This document shows positions 42,331 to 53,267 of a stretch of DNA of 64,000 bases, one piece after another; the stretch's first letter is position 1; every line of letters begins with the position of its first letter. The notes beneath the pieces were generated by a model. It was not told the origin of the DNA, searched no databases, and saw only the letters and a program-made list of their open reading frames with translations. This DNA comes from Sphingopyxis italica (lineage in GTDB: Bacteria; Pseudomonadota; Alphaproteobacteria; Sphingomonadales; Sphingomonadaceae). The position numbers were made by a program, and so were the translations under genes. Location of the stretch: contig NZ_JAATIT010000001.1 in the NCBI RefSeq assembly GCF_011926545.1, forward strand, positions 1,258,469 through 1,322,468, read 5' to 3'.

Positions 42331-42818
42331 GGCTCCCCTTCCGCCGGTGGCGGCGGATTGCCCGTTTCGGGATCGGTCCGCTCCTTCGCCATTTCATAAA
42401 GCGCATTATATTCGGGGCCCGGCGGATAACCGCCGCCGATCGAGATCCAATTATAGGGCAACTTGTCCATCGTCATCGCCTGCGCCTCGGCGCGGGGCAG
42501 CTTGGGCGGCGCCTCGCGACCCACCCCCGCGATCGCGCGCAATTCGGGGGTCAGGCGGTGGCGCTCGGTGTCGGTGCCGCACACGTTGATCGAGCCGTCC
42601 TCGGCGGGTTTGCAGCGCCGGATCGGGTCGATCATCTCCTTCGCATTGGCGGCCGCCGTTTCGGCGTCGCGCGGCGGCGGCGGCGCGGGCGGTCCCTGCA
42701 CCTGCGCGGCGGCCGGCGCCGTTGCGGCCATCGCCCCGGTCATCACGGCGACACGGCTCAGGGTGAAAGCGGCACCGAATCGGGCGAAGCGTTCTCGACA
42801 AGTGGCGCGGGCGACCAT
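42327..42818 (-). CDS. Pro-rich exported protein of unknown function (163 aa or shorter)
   Basis: Not recognised. Likely signal sequence (VAVMTGAMAATAPAAAQ), then a Pro-rich stretch, a two-cysteine segment (RRCKPAEDGSINVCGTD) and a Pro-rich tail. The true start may be one of the internal ATGs (for example that of MTGAMAATAP). Lies divergent from glpX and overlaps the hom stop, a common position for real small genes. Moderate support. Confidence 0.5.
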   Translation of the reverse strand: MVARATCRERFARFGAAFTLSRVAVMTGAMAATAPAAAQVQGPPAPPPPRDAETAAANAKEMIDPIRRCKPAEDGSINVCGTDTERHRLTPELRAIAGVGREAPPKLPRAEAQAMTMDKLPYNWISIGGGYPPGPEYNALYEMAKERTDPETGNPPPPAEGEP

Positions 42819-42879
42819 ATGGCGCGCACCATGCCCGACCGGGGCGCCAAGGCAAGATCAAAGACGGAGAGCGCGAAAG

Positions 42880-43851
42880 ATGACGGATACCGGCAGCAAC
42901 CTCGACCGGGTGCTCGTGCTCGAAATGGTGCGCGTCACCGAAGCCGCGGCGATCGCCGCCGCGAAGCTGATCGGCCGCGGCGACGAAAAGGCCGCCGATG
43001 CCGCCGCGGTCGAAGCGATGCGCACCGCCTTCAACACCCTCTATATGGACGGCACGATCGTCATCGGCGAGGGCGAGCGCGACGAGGCGCCGATGCTCTA
43101 TATCGGCGAAAAGGTCGGCAACGCGCCGGGCAAGGGCCCCAAGATCGACATCGCGGTCGACCCATTGGAAGGCACGACGATCACCGCCAAGGCCGGCCCC
43201 AACGCGCTCGCGGTGCTCGCGATCGCCGAGGAAGGCTGTCTGCTCAACGCCCCCGACGTCTATATGGACAAGCTCGCGGTCGGCGCCGGCTATTCGCCGG
43301 GCGTCGTCGGTTTCGACAAGAGCGTGCGCGAGAATGTCGAGGCGGTGGCGCGCGAAAAGGGCTGCAAGCCCGAACAGATCATCGTCTGCGTGCTCGACCG
43401 CCCGCGCCACGAGGCGATCATCGCCGAGCTGCGCGCGATCGGTTGCGGCGTCGCGCTGATCCCCGACGGCGACGTCGCCGGCGTGATCGCGACGACCAAC
43501 CCCGATACCAATATCGACATCTATATGGGATCGGGCGGCGCGCCCGAGGGCGTGCTCGCCGCGGCGGCGCTGCGCTGCGTCGGCGGCCAGTTCAAGGGCC
43601 GCCTGCTGTTCCGCAACGACGACGAACGGCTGCGCGCGAAAAAATGGGGCATCGACGATCTCGACCGCATCTACGACCTCGAAGATCTCGCCAAGGGCGA
43701 CGTGATCTTTGCCGCGACGGGTGTGACCGACGGATCGCTGCTGCGCGGCGTCAAGCGCCGCCGCGACGGCGTGATGACCACCGAAACGGTGGTGATGCGC
43801 GCCTCGTCGGGCACCGTGCGCTGGGTCAAGGGCGAACATCGCGCGCATTGA
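42880..43851 (+). CDS. glpX: Class II fructose-1,6-bisphosphatase GlpX (323 aa)
   Basis: Gluconeogenic phosphatase. Metal-binding motif in VDPLEGTTITAKAGPNALAV and the earlier GTIVIGEGERDEAPMLYIGE; both match the GlpX family. ACGGAGA lies about 9 bases before ATG 42880. Length is standard. Followed by a rho-independent terminator. Located next to hom, a frequent neighbour in sphingomonads. Confidence 0.95.
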   Translation: MTDTGSNLDRVLVLEMVRVTEAAAIAAAKLIGRGDEKAADAAAVEAMRTAFNTLYMDGTIVIGEGERDEAPMLYIGEKVGNAPGKGPKIDIAVDPLEGTTITAKAGPNALAVLAIAEEGCLLNAPDVYMDKLAVGAGYSPGVVGFDKSVRENVEAVAREKGCKPEQIIVCVLDRPRHEAIIAELRAIGCGVALIPDGDVAGVIATTNPDTNIDIYMGSGGAPEGVLAAAALRCVGGQFKGRLLFRNDDERLRAKKWGIDDLDRIYDLEDLAKGDVIFAATGVTDGSLLRGVKRRRDGVMTTETVVMRASSGTVRWVKGEHRAH

Positions 43852-43863
43852 GGACAGGCTGAC

Positions 43864-43890
43864 AGCGGCCGTTCGCGGCCGCTAGCTTTT
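43864..43890 (+). terminator. Terminator after glpX
   Basis: 7-bp stem AGCGGCC/GGCCGCT (43864-43870 and 43877-43883), 6-base loop, then AGCTTTT. Thirteen bp after the glpX stop. Confidence 0.7.
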
Positions 43891-43897
43891 CCAAACC

Positions 43898-43978
43898 CGT
43901 TCGCATCGAGCGAAGTCGAGATGCCCCTCGGGCTAGGCGCTGCACCGGCGGGTGTCTCGACTTCGCTCGACACGAACG
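43898..43978. repeat. REPIN-like inverted repeat, second family
   Basis: Arms of 28 bp (43898-43925 and 43951-43978) are inverted copies matching at about 24 positions. The core of each arm reads TCGAGCGAAGTCGAGA. The right flank (AACTCACCCCCCAAAACTGA, then CATCCC) resembles the flank of the REPIN at 50.1 kb (AATTCACCACCCCAAAACCG), so unrelated palindromes sit in a common context. Probably dispersed in the genome. Confidence 0.7.
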
Positions 43979-44023
43979 GAAACTGGGGGCGTCTGGAACT
44001 CACCCCCCAAAACTGACATCCCC

Positions 44024-44491
44024 TCAAACCCGCTCGCGCATCCCCTTCAGCAACCCCCGCCAATATTCCCCCAGCCGCCGCTGGAACAGCATCAGCTCGA
44101 ACCCGTGCCGCGCGGTGTGGTTTTGCGGGATGGCGTCCCAGCCGCGATGCTCGACGGTCACGCGCGTTTCGCCGCCCACCGCCTCGAAGCGCACATCGAC
44201 CTCGGTCGCCTGATCCTCCCGAAAACTCGGCAGGCGCCAGGCGAAGGTCAGCCGTTCGCCCGGCAGCCAGTGGCGCACCGCGCCGATCTCCCACTCCGCG
44301 CCATCGTCGAAGCGCGTGATGAGCCGCCCGTCCGGCCCTGCCGGGTCGAATCGCAACACACCGTCGCCTGCACGCGAAAGCTGGAACAGCGGATGGCTCC
44401 GCCACCATGTCCCGATGTCGCGGGTGAAGGCGGTGAACGCCGCCTCAGGCGTCGCCGCGACGCGCAGCGCGACGATCACCGCCGCGCTCAT
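44024..44491 (-). CDS. SRPBCC (AHSA1-like) protein (155 aa)
   Basis: START/Bet v1-like ligand-binding fold: VALRVAATPEAAFTAFTRDI, GTWWRSHPLF, LTFAWRLPSFREDQATEVDV and TVEHRGWDAIP. Members often partner with an ArsR-type regulator, and here its ATG overlaps the ArsR-like stop (ATGA at 44488-44491). Ligand unknown. Confidence 0.85.
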   Translation of the reverse strand: MSAAVIVALRVAATPEAAFTAFTRDIGTWWRSHPLFQLSRAGDGVLRFDPAGPDGRLITRFDDGAEWEIGAVRHWLPGERLTFAWRLPSFREDQATEVDVRFEAVGGETRVTVEHRGWDAIPQNHTARHGFELMLFQRRLGEYWRGLLKGMRERV

Positions 44492-44814
44492 ACGCCGCCC
44501 TCGACATGGCGCTTGAAGCTCGCGAGCTGGTCCGACCACAATGCCTCGGTCTCGGCGATCCATTGTTTGAGTTCGGCGGTCGCGCCGTCCTTCAATCGAT
44601 AGATGCGCACGCGCGCGTCGAAGGTCGGATGCCCGTCCTCGACCAGCCCGCCTTCCTTCAGCGCCCGCAAATGCCGGCTCATCGCGGGCGGCGCGAGCCC
44701 GAGCGCGCCCGCGAGCTCGCCGGCGCTGCGCGGCCGCTCGCCGAGAAGCTCGATCGCGCGCCGCCGTTTCGGATCGGCGAGCGCGCCCAGCATCCGGTCG
44801 AGCGCCGCGCTCAA
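44488..44814 (-). CDS. ArsR-family regulator with probable TTG start (108 aa)
   Basis: Winged-helix ArsR regulator: LGALADPKRRRAIELLGERP, RSAGELAGALGLAPPAMSRH and LRALKEGGLVEDG. Lacks a clear metal-binding cysteine motif, as usual for the SRPBCC-associated branch. The TTG at 44814 overlaps the stop of the VOC gene (TTGA) and yields the expected lead SAALDRMLGALADP; ATG 44793 would trim 7 residues. Middle gene of a coupled trio. Confidence 0.82.
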   Translation of the reverse strand: MSAALDRMLGALADPKRRRAIELLGERPRSAGELAGALGLAPPAMSRHLRALKEGGLVEDGHPTFDARVRIYRLKDGATAELKQWIAETEALWSDQLASFKRHVEGGV

Positions 44815-45284
44815 TCGTCGAGCCGCGTCCGGGTCGTGAAACCGCCCGCAGCGTCCCAATCGTCGGCGGTCTTCTCTTCGACCGTTACGCCGAATGTCCA
44901 GATATGCCCCTCGGGGTCCTTCGCGCGGTAGGTGCGGTCGCCGTAGAATTGCGTCGAGGGTTCGGCGATGACGTCCGCCCCCGCCGCGCGCGCCTTTGCG
45001 CAATGCGCGTCGATATCCTCGCCGCGGCCGAGCTGGACGTGCACCGTCTGCGTGTTCTTGCCGCCGAGGTTCGCGGGACTGCGATGGTCGTCCGACCATT
45101 CATTGCCGACCATGATCGACGAATTGCCATATTCCATCTCGCTGTGTGCGAGATTGCCCTGATCGTCGAGCAGCACGAAGGCCGGCTCGAACCCGAACGC
45201 CGCCTCCAGCCAGCGGAACGCCGCCTTCGCGTCCTTGTAGCAGACGGCGCTCGCAAGCCCCTTGGAACGCGGATGATCGGCCAT
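44811..45284 (-). CDS. VOC-superfamily (glyoxalase/PhnB-like) protein (157 aa)
   Basis: Glyoxalase/bleomycin-resistance fold of the PhnB-like type: ASAVCYKDAKAAFRWLEAAF, GFEPAFVLLDDQ, HVQLGRGEDIDAHCAKARAA and KDPEGHIWTFGVTVEE. First of the VOC-ArsR-SRPBCC trio, a common set whose stress or substrate is usually unknown. Stop overlaps the next start. Confidence 0.88.
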   Translation of the reverse strand: MADHPRSKGLASAVCYKDAKAAFRWLEAAFGFEPAFVLLDDQGNLAHSEMEYGNSSIMVGNEWSDDHRSPANLGGKNTQTVHVQLGRGEDIDAHCAKARAAGADVIAEPSTQFYGDRTYRAKDPEGHIWTFGVTVEEKTADDWDAAGGFTTRTRLDD

Positions 45285-45383
45285 GTCTCGTCCCCCGATT
45301 CGCTATTTGATTTCCACTTCATAGAATATTTTCACATAAACGAAAATAAATCCTTTGCGCGGCGATTATGCTAGGCGCAGCGG

Positions 45384-46313
45384 ATGACCGACAACCTCCG
45401 CAATCATATCAACGAGGCGATGACGCGGGCGGCGGACCATCTCGGAAAAGGCCGCGTCGCCGACTATATCCCCGCGCTCGCCAAGGTCGATCCCAACAAG
45501 CTCGGCTTCGCGCTCGCGCTCCCCGACGGCACCGTCCATAGCTCGGGTGACGCCGACGAGCCCTTTTCGATCCAGTCGGTGTCGAAGGTCTTCACGCTCG
45601 CGCTCGCGCTCCGCCGCGTCGGCAGTTCGCTGTGGGACAGCGTCGGGCGCGAGCCGTCGGGGTCGGCGTTCAATTCGATCGTCCAATTGGAAAGCGAACA
45701 GGGCATCCCGCGCAATCCGCTGATCAATGCGGGCGCGCTCGCGACCACCGACCGGCTGATCGACGGGCGCAGCGGCGATGCGGTCGCGGAAGAGATCGTC
45801 GATTTCATGCGCGCCCGCGCGGGCGACGACAGCGTCGAAATCGACTTCGACGTCGCCTTTTCCGAATCCGAAACCGGCGCGCGCAACCGCAGCCTCGCGC
45901 ATTTCATGGACGCCTTCGGCAATTTGACGCACCCGGTCGAAACCGTCGTCGGCGTCTATTTCCGTCAGTGCGCGATCGCGATGTCGTGCCGCCAGCTCGC
46001 CCGCGCCGGCCTCTTCCTCGCGATGGAAGGCCGCGATCCGCTCAGCGGCGAACAATTGATCGAACCGCACCGCGCGCGGCGCATCAACGCGATCATGATG
46101 CTGTGCGGCCACTACGACAACAGCGGCGAGTTCGCCTTCCGCGTCGGCCTGCCGGGCAAGAGCGGCGTCGGCGGCGGCATCCTCTGCGTCGCGCCGGGAC
46201 AGGGATCGATCGCGGTCTGGTCGCCGGGGCTGAATGAGGCGGGAACGTCACTGGCCGGCGCCGCCGCGCTCGAACATTTCGCTTATGCCGCCGGCTGGTC
46301 GGTGTTCGACTGA
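45384..46313 (+). CDS. glsA: Glutaminase (309 aa)
   Basis: Serine-dependent beta-lactamase-like glutaminase converting glutamine to glutamate. Catalytic S-x-x-K in [16 protein letters not shown] (Ser65, Lys68). Further family motifs: [34 protein letters not shown] and [19 protein letters not shown]. Length typical. No ribosome site stands out before ATG 45384. Confidence 0.95.
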   Translation: MTDNLRNHINEAMTRAADHLGKGRVADYIPALAKVDPNKLGFALALPDGTVHSSGDADEPFSIQSVSKVFTLALALRRVGSSLWDSVGREPSGSAFNSIVQLESEQGIPRNPLINAGALATTDRLIDGRSGDAVAEEIVDFMRARAGDDSVEIDFDVAFSESETGARNRSLAHFMDAFGNLTHPVETVVGVYFRQCAIAMSCRQLARAGLFLAMEGRDPLSGEQLIEPHRARRINAIMMLCGHYDNSGEFAFRVGLPGKSGVGGGILCVAPGQGSIAVWSPGLNEAGTSLAGAAALEHFAYAAGWSVFD

Positions 46314-46316
46314 GCC

Positions 46317-46748
46317 TCAGTCGTCGGCGAGCAAAGCCAGCTTCACCCGCGCGATTCCGCTGCGCTGCATGCCGATCTCGCGCGCTGCGGCGTGGCTGAC
46401 GTCGATCACGCGGCCGCGCGAAAAGGGGCCGCGGTCGTTGATGCGGACGACCACGCTGTCGCCGTTCGACATGTTGGTGACGCGCACCTTGCTGCCGAAG
46501 GGCAGCGTGCGGTGCGCCGCGGTCAACTCGCCGGGATCGAAACGCTCGCCGTTCGCGGTGCGATTGCCGGCGAGTTCATTGCCGTAATAGCTCGCCATTC
46601 CGCCATCGATTTCGGTTTCCATGTCGGCAGCGTCGGCCAGGGGAATCGCGCTGGCCGCGACCGCCGAAATGGCAGCCGTGTCGGTGTCCTGAGCCGCGGC
46701 CGACGCGACGAGCATCAACGGCATCACCAAGGTAACAAGCGCCCGCAT
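46317..46748 (-). CDS. rlpA: RlpA-family septal-ring lytic transglycosylase-like protein (143 aa)
   Basis: Signal peptide ([17 protein letters not shown]), then a double-psi beta-barrel: [36 protein letters not shown] and [20 protein letters not shown] with the catalytic aspartate. No SPOR domain, so this is the short form. GGGAGGA before ATG 46748. Acts on peptidoglycan in the periplasm. Confidence 0.9.
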   Translation of the reverse strand: MRALVTLVMPLMLVASAAAQDTDTAAISAVAASAIPLADAADMETEIDGGMASYYGNELAGNRTANGERFDPGELTAAHRTLPFGSKVRVTNMSNGDSVVVRINDRGPFSRGRVIDVSHAAAREIGMQRSGIARVKLALLADD

Positions 46749-46879
46749 GGCATCCTCCCTTTTCGGTGAGAGCGCCAAAAGCAGCGGCGGCCTGCCGAAA
46801 CAAGCCGCCGCGCGTTAAACTGAACAGATTTTGCGCCCGGAAGTGCGAATCGGCGCGATTCTAAGGAACCGATCCGAAG

Positions 46880-49519
<2,640 letters not shown>

Positions 49520-49533
49520 CTAGTTTCGCAGGC

Positions 49534-49968
49534 ATGAAACAAGGTCTCGCTCCCCCCCTCGCCGCTCTCGTCGCCCTCTCGCTTGCCGCGTGCAGCCAGC
49601 CCGCTCCGCCCGCCGACAACGCCCCCGTCGTCGCGGGCGAACCTATCGCGACGCGCGCGGTGATGATCGGCACCGAAGGGCCGACCCTGCCCGCCTGTTC
49701 GAGCATCAGCCGCGTCAAGACGGGCGGCACCGACGTCTATTGGGGGCCGGACGAGACGCGCGCGGTCAAGGCGAAGCTCGCCGGCGGTGCGAGCGTGTCG
49801 CTATGCGAAGCGGCCGAGAACGACGCCTGGTTCGGCGTCGTCTTCGCCGCGCCCGGTACCGACCCCGACATGTGCGGCGTCGGCAAGTCGGTCCAGAATC
49901 CGCGCGAATATCAGGGTCCATGCCGATGGGGCTGGATCAAGGGCGGCACGGTACAGCTGGGCGGCTAG
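49534..49968 (+). CDS. Small lipoprotein of unknown function (144 aa)
   Basis: Lipobox LSLAAC with the acylated cysteine at residue 20. The mature part has five cysteines (for example PACSS, SLCEAAEND, PDMCGVG, GPCRWGW), suggesting disulfides, and ends WIKGGTVQLGG. I do not recognise the family. Divergent from gyrB by about 107 bp; ATG 49534 gives a clean lipoprotein signal. Confidence 0.65.
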   Translation: MKQGLAPPLAALVALSLAACSQPAPPADNAPVVAGEPIATRAVMIGTEGPTLPACSSISRVKTGGTDVYWGPDETRAVKAKLAGGASVSLCEAAENDAWFGVVFAAPGTDPDMCGVGKSVQNPREYQGPCRWGWIKGGTVQLGG

Positions 49969-50028
49969 GTGCCGGCCGCAACGGGCCGCCGATGACCGAT
50001 TTCCGCCGGAACACGACATTCCTTATCT

Positions 50029-50131
50029 CGTCACCCTGAACTTGTTTCAGGGTCCATGGCCTGCCGTTTCCTTCGGCGCAGCACCATATTCGAGTCCCGG
50101 CCATGGATGCTGAAACAAGTTCAGCATGACG
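50029..50131. repeat. REPIN-like element, copy 2 (inverted relative to copy 1)
   Basis: Reverse complement of 36865-36968: CCCTGAA-CTTGT-TTCAGGG on the left, TGCTGAA-ACAAG-TTCAGCA on the right. The intervening sequence also matches copy 1 in part (CCTTCGGCGC against GCGCCGAAGG). It fills most of the 204-bp convergent gap between the lipoprotein genes at 49534 and 50670. Confidence 0.8.
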
Positions 50132-50172
50132 AAGGTTGAAGGGCAATTCACCACCCCAAAACCGACATCCCA

Positions 50173-50670
50173 CTACCCCCGGCAATCCTCGATCACCCGG
50201 CCAATCTCCGACTGCACCGGCAATGTCAGCGCGCCGCCGCCCGGCGCCTCCAGCGCGAAGCGGCCGCGGCTGAAGGCGATGCGGTCGAGCCGCGGGTCGC
50301 GGGTCGGAAGGTTCGCGCTGCCGCCGTCGAAGCGGAGCTGGTCGGTGCCCGCGCTCGTGCGCAGGCTGACATTGCCATCGAGCGCGGAGGTCATGCGAAT
50401 GCCGCCGCCGCTGCACGCCATCGTCAGCAGCGCATTGGCGCTGCCCGTCGGCACGAAAGCGGCGGTGCGGCTGGCGGTGTCGTAACGCCACGCGCCGCGA
50501 TCGACCGCGCGATCTTCCCACCCGGCCGTCGGGGTCGGCAGCGGCGCGGGCGCCGGCGCGGGAGCGACCGGCTGCGGCGCGGGGGGCGGCGCCGCGGGCT
50601 GGGGGATCGCGGCGCACCCCGCGACGACCAGCATCAGCGCCCCTGCCGCCGCATAGCGAAACCCGGACAT
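50173..50670 (-). CDS. Lipoprotein of unknown function (165 aa)
   Basis: Lipobox LVVAGCAA, a Pro/Ala-rich linker (about residues 25-50), then a beta-rich domain (DRGAWRYDTASRTAAFVPTG; LRTSAGTDQLRFDGGSANLP) ending in a cysteine (EDCRG). ATG 50670 is chosen because GAGG lies 6 bases upstream; ATG 50676 would abut it. Last gene of the long minus-strand operon. Confidence 0.65.
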   Translation of the reverse strand: MSGFRYAAAGALMLVVAGCAAIPQPAAPPPAPQPVAPAPAPAPLPTPTAGWEDRAVDRGAWRYDTASRTAAFVPTGSANALLTMACSGGGIRMTSALDGNVSLRTSAGTDQLRFDGGSANLPTRDPRLDRIAFSRGRFALEAPGGGALTLPVQSEIGRVIEDCRG

Positions 50671-50678
50671 TTTCATCC

Positions 50679-51365
50679 TCAAAACCCCTGCCAATCAATC
50701 ACTTCACCCAGCGGGGCGCGCGGCACCGGCCACCGGTTCACCGCCGCGCCCTCGTCGGCATAGCCGATCGCGAGCCCGGTGAACAAAATCTGCCCGTCGT
50801 CCAGCCCCAGCGTGCGCCGGACGGTCTCACCATACATCGCCCAGCATTCCTGCGGGCAGCTGGCGAGGCCATGTTCGACGAGCAGCAGCATCACCGACTG
50901 CAGCCACATGCCCATGTCCGACCATTGCGGCGGCCCCATGATGCGCGAGCAATGGAGGAAAAGCATCACCGGTGCGTCGAAACCCCGGTAATTGTCCATG
51001 AACCGAGCGAGCCGCCCCCGCTTGTCCTCGCGCGGGATGCCAAGCGACGCGTACAGCGCCTCGCCGACCCCGAAACGGCGGTCGGTCCAGGGTTCGGTCA
51101 GTTCGCGGGGGTAGATGTCATATTCGGGCTGCTGCCCTTCGCGCCCCATCGCGATCCGCGCGGCGACTTCATCCTTCACCGCCTGCCAGGGTTCGCCGGT
51201 CAGCACCGTCACCTGCCAGGGCTGAAGGTTGCCGCCCGATGGCGCGCGCTGCGCCGCCGCGAAAATCTCTTTCAGCAGCGCCGGATCGACCGGCTGGCCC
51301 GTAAAGGCGCGCACCGATCGGCGCTTGTGCAGAGCTTCGGTAACGCTTCGATCAGTCGCTGGCAT
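50679..51365 (-). CDS. Nitroreductase-family FMN oxidoreductase (228 aa)
   Basis: Nitroreductase fold: the FMN-binding RRSVRAFTGQPVD and AAAQRAPSGGNLQPWQVTVL, with a later GLASCPQECWAMY and FTGLAIGYAD. Likely NAD(P)H-dependent reduction of nitro or quinone compounds; natural substrate unknown. Its start overlaps the RDD gene stop by 14 bp, tying it to the upstream membrane-protein operon. Confidence 0.88.
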   Translation of the reverse strand: MPATDRSVTEALHKRRSVRAFTGQPVDPALLKEIFAAAQRAPSGGNLQPWQVTVLTGEPWQAVKDEVAARIAMGREGQQPEYDIYPRELTEPWTDRRFGVGEALYASLGIPREDKRGRLARFMDNYRGFDAPVMLFLHCSRIMGPPQWSDMGMWLQSVMLLLVEHGLASCPQECWAMYGETVRRTLGLDDGQILFTGLAIGYADEGAAVNRWPVPRAPLGEVIDWQGF

Positions 51366-52218
51366 ATTTATCCTCTCGCCGCTTGCCGAACAGCAATTTG
51401 CGTTCGAGCCGGGCTTTCAGCTGGCGGTAATAGGAAAGCAGGAAGACGTCATCCTCTTCGGCGATCGCGCGCCCGATCTTGGCGCGGATCGCGTCGGCGA
51501 CCTCGCGCATCGCGCGCGGATCGCGGCCGCGGAGCACCTGTTCGAGTTCCTGCAGCTCGAAAATGCCATAGACGGCGAGTTCGGTCTCAGTGAAGAGCAT
51601 CGCATCACCGGCGGCATCGACAGCGATATCGGCGTCGAGTTTCACGCGCTGCGCCATCACCACCCAGGTTCCCGCGATCAGGTCGCCCATCCGCATCCGG
51701 TCGCGGTTGAACAGCAGGAAGAGGCTGAGCGTCAGCGACCAGAGCACGCCCGCGAGCATGATCCAGCCCGAGACCATATCCTCGGACGCGCCCGCGCCGA
51801 GCATCATCAGCGGCAGGAACAGCTCAAGCTCGCGGATCAGATTGCGCGCGACCACCGCGTCGGCGGTGAGCCGGCCGCCATCGCGCGCGACGACACGGAT
51901 ACCCATCAGCCTTTTGCCTGGCGTCGCGGCGCGCTGGCCGAGCTCGAAGCCGACGAACCAGAAGGTGCGCAACACGAAGGCGCCGAGCATCCACACGACG
52001 ACGGTGACGTCGGACCGCGAGGCGAGCCCGACCCACAGCATGAACAGCGAAAAGAGGAACAGCGCCAGCGCGATCAGTATCAGGTCGACGAGCAGCGCGC
52101 CGAAGCGCAGCCCCGCGCTCGCGATCCTGAGTTCGAGGTCGACACCCTCGGGCGTCACGAACGGGCGGATCTTCTTCGCTTTCGCGGCGCGCTGTTTGGC
52201 GTTGGCGGCGGCGGTCAT
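51352..52218 (-). CDS. RDD-family membrane protein (288 aa)
   Basis: RDD domain with about four to five membrane segments: LRIASAGLRFGALLVDLILI, GKRLMGIRVVARDGGRLTAD and FNRDRMRMGDLIAGTWVVMA. A soluble, charged C-terminal tail of about 80 residues follows. Start ATG 52218 overlaps the SpoIIM-like stop (ATGA). RDD proteins may be transporters; the role in this operon is unknown. Confidence 0.88.
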   Translation of the reverse strand: MTAAANAKQRAAKAKKIRPFVTPEGVDLELRIASAGLRFGALLVDLILIALALFLFSLFMLWVGLASRSDVTVVVWMLGAFVLRTFWFVGFELGQRAATPGKRLMGIRVVARDGGRLTADAVVARNLIRELELFLPLMMLGAGASEDMVSGWIMLAGVLWSLTLSLFLLFNRDRMRMGDLIAGTWVVMAQRVKLDADIAVDAAGDAMLFTETELAVYGIFELQELEQVLRGRDPRAMREVADAIRAKIGRAIAEEDDVFLLSYYRQLKARLERKLLFGKRREDKYASD

Positions 52219-53267
52219 GTCACATCCTCGCGCCGCGGGATGTAATAATAGGCGAGCCAGAAGAGCAGCATCAGCGTGCCGATCGCATAGCGGAGCATCG
52301 TGTCGGCGATGAGCTGACGCCCGAAACCTTCGAGCAGCCCGGCGGCGAACAGCATCAGGATCACGCCGACCATCACCTTGCCCGCCGTTCGCCCCGCCGC
52401 CGACGCCGCCTGCAACCGCCCGCGCGCGCCGGGAAAGACGACCGCGGTGCCGATGCGAAGGCCCGCGGCGCCCGACAAAGCGGCGGCGAACAATTCGGTG
52501 GTGCCGTGGATGAACAGCCAGCCGCCGAAATCGAAGCCGAGCCCCTTGGCGGAAAAGACCGCCATCATCGCGCCGAGCCCGATCCCCTGATAATATTCGA
52601 GCATCAGCGTCGGCACGCCGAAGGCGAAGCCGAGCGCGAAGGACAGGATCGACACGCGGCTGTTGTGCGTGAACAAATAGGTCGCAAAGACGTGGAGCCC
52701 GCTTTCGCCCTTCTCCGCCGCTGCCTTGCCATGCCCCAGCGTCGTTTGCAGATATTCGGCGGTCGCGCGCGGGTCGCGCCCCCCCGACATCTCCTCGTCG
52801 ACGAAGTTGAAATACCATTCGGGGTTGCTCGATACGAGCGAATAGCTGGTCAGCGCGCCGAGCAGGATGACCAGCGCGATGATCAGCGTCTCCTTCCACA
52901 CCGACCGCACCGCGGCGGGCCAGTCATAGAGGAAAAAGCGGCGGAGACGGTTCCAGCGGCTTTCGCGCACCCCATAGACGAGGAAATAGCCGCGGATCGA
53001 CAGCGCCTCGAGATGATCCAGCAACGCCTTGTCGAGGCTCGTCGCGCGCGCGATCGACAGCGACGACAGCGTCGCGCGATAGAGCAGGGGAAGCTGAAGC
53101 AGCTCGTCGCTGGTCAGCGCCTTCGCGCCCTTCTTCTCGAGCTTGGTCAGCAAAAAGTCGAAGGCGATCCAGTCGGCCTCGCGCTCGGCGCGAAAACGGC
53201 TGGTCGAGAAGTTCGGCGCGTCGATCGTGCGGGTGGGGATGGCAGTCGGGATCACAAACTGCATCAT
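52215..53267 (-). CDS. Stage II sporulation protein M-like membrane protein (350 aa)
   Basis: SpoIIM/DUF95 family with a soluble N-terminal ~110 residues and about five to six membrane segments, including the conserved THNSRVSILSFALGFAFGVP and WLFIHGTTELFAAALSGAAG. Non-sporulating bacteria carry these next to RDD and MoxR genes. ATGA overlaps on both sides with the DUF58 and RDD genes. Confidence 0.88.
   Translation of the reverse strand: MMQFVIPTAIPTRTIDAPNFSTSRFRAEREADWIAFDFLLTKLEKKGAKALTSDELLQLPLLYRATLSSLSIARATSLDKALLDHLEALSIRGYFLVYGVRESRWNRLRRFFLYDWPAAVRSVWKETLIIALVILLGALTSYSLVSSNPEWYFNFVDEEMSGGRDPRATAEYLQTTLGHGKAAAEKGESGLHVFATYLFTHNSRVSILSFALGFAFGVPTLMLEYYQGIGLGAMMAVFSAKGLGFDFGGWLFIHGTTELFAAALSGAAGLRIGTAVVFPGARGRLQAASAAGRTAGKVMVGVILMLFAAGLLEGFGRQLIADTMLRYAIGTLMLLFWLAYYYIPRREDVT

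Noticed and set aside
41838-43862. Plus-strand frame overlapping hom and glpX
   Set aside because: Arg-rich shadow of the real frames; both underlying genes are well identified.
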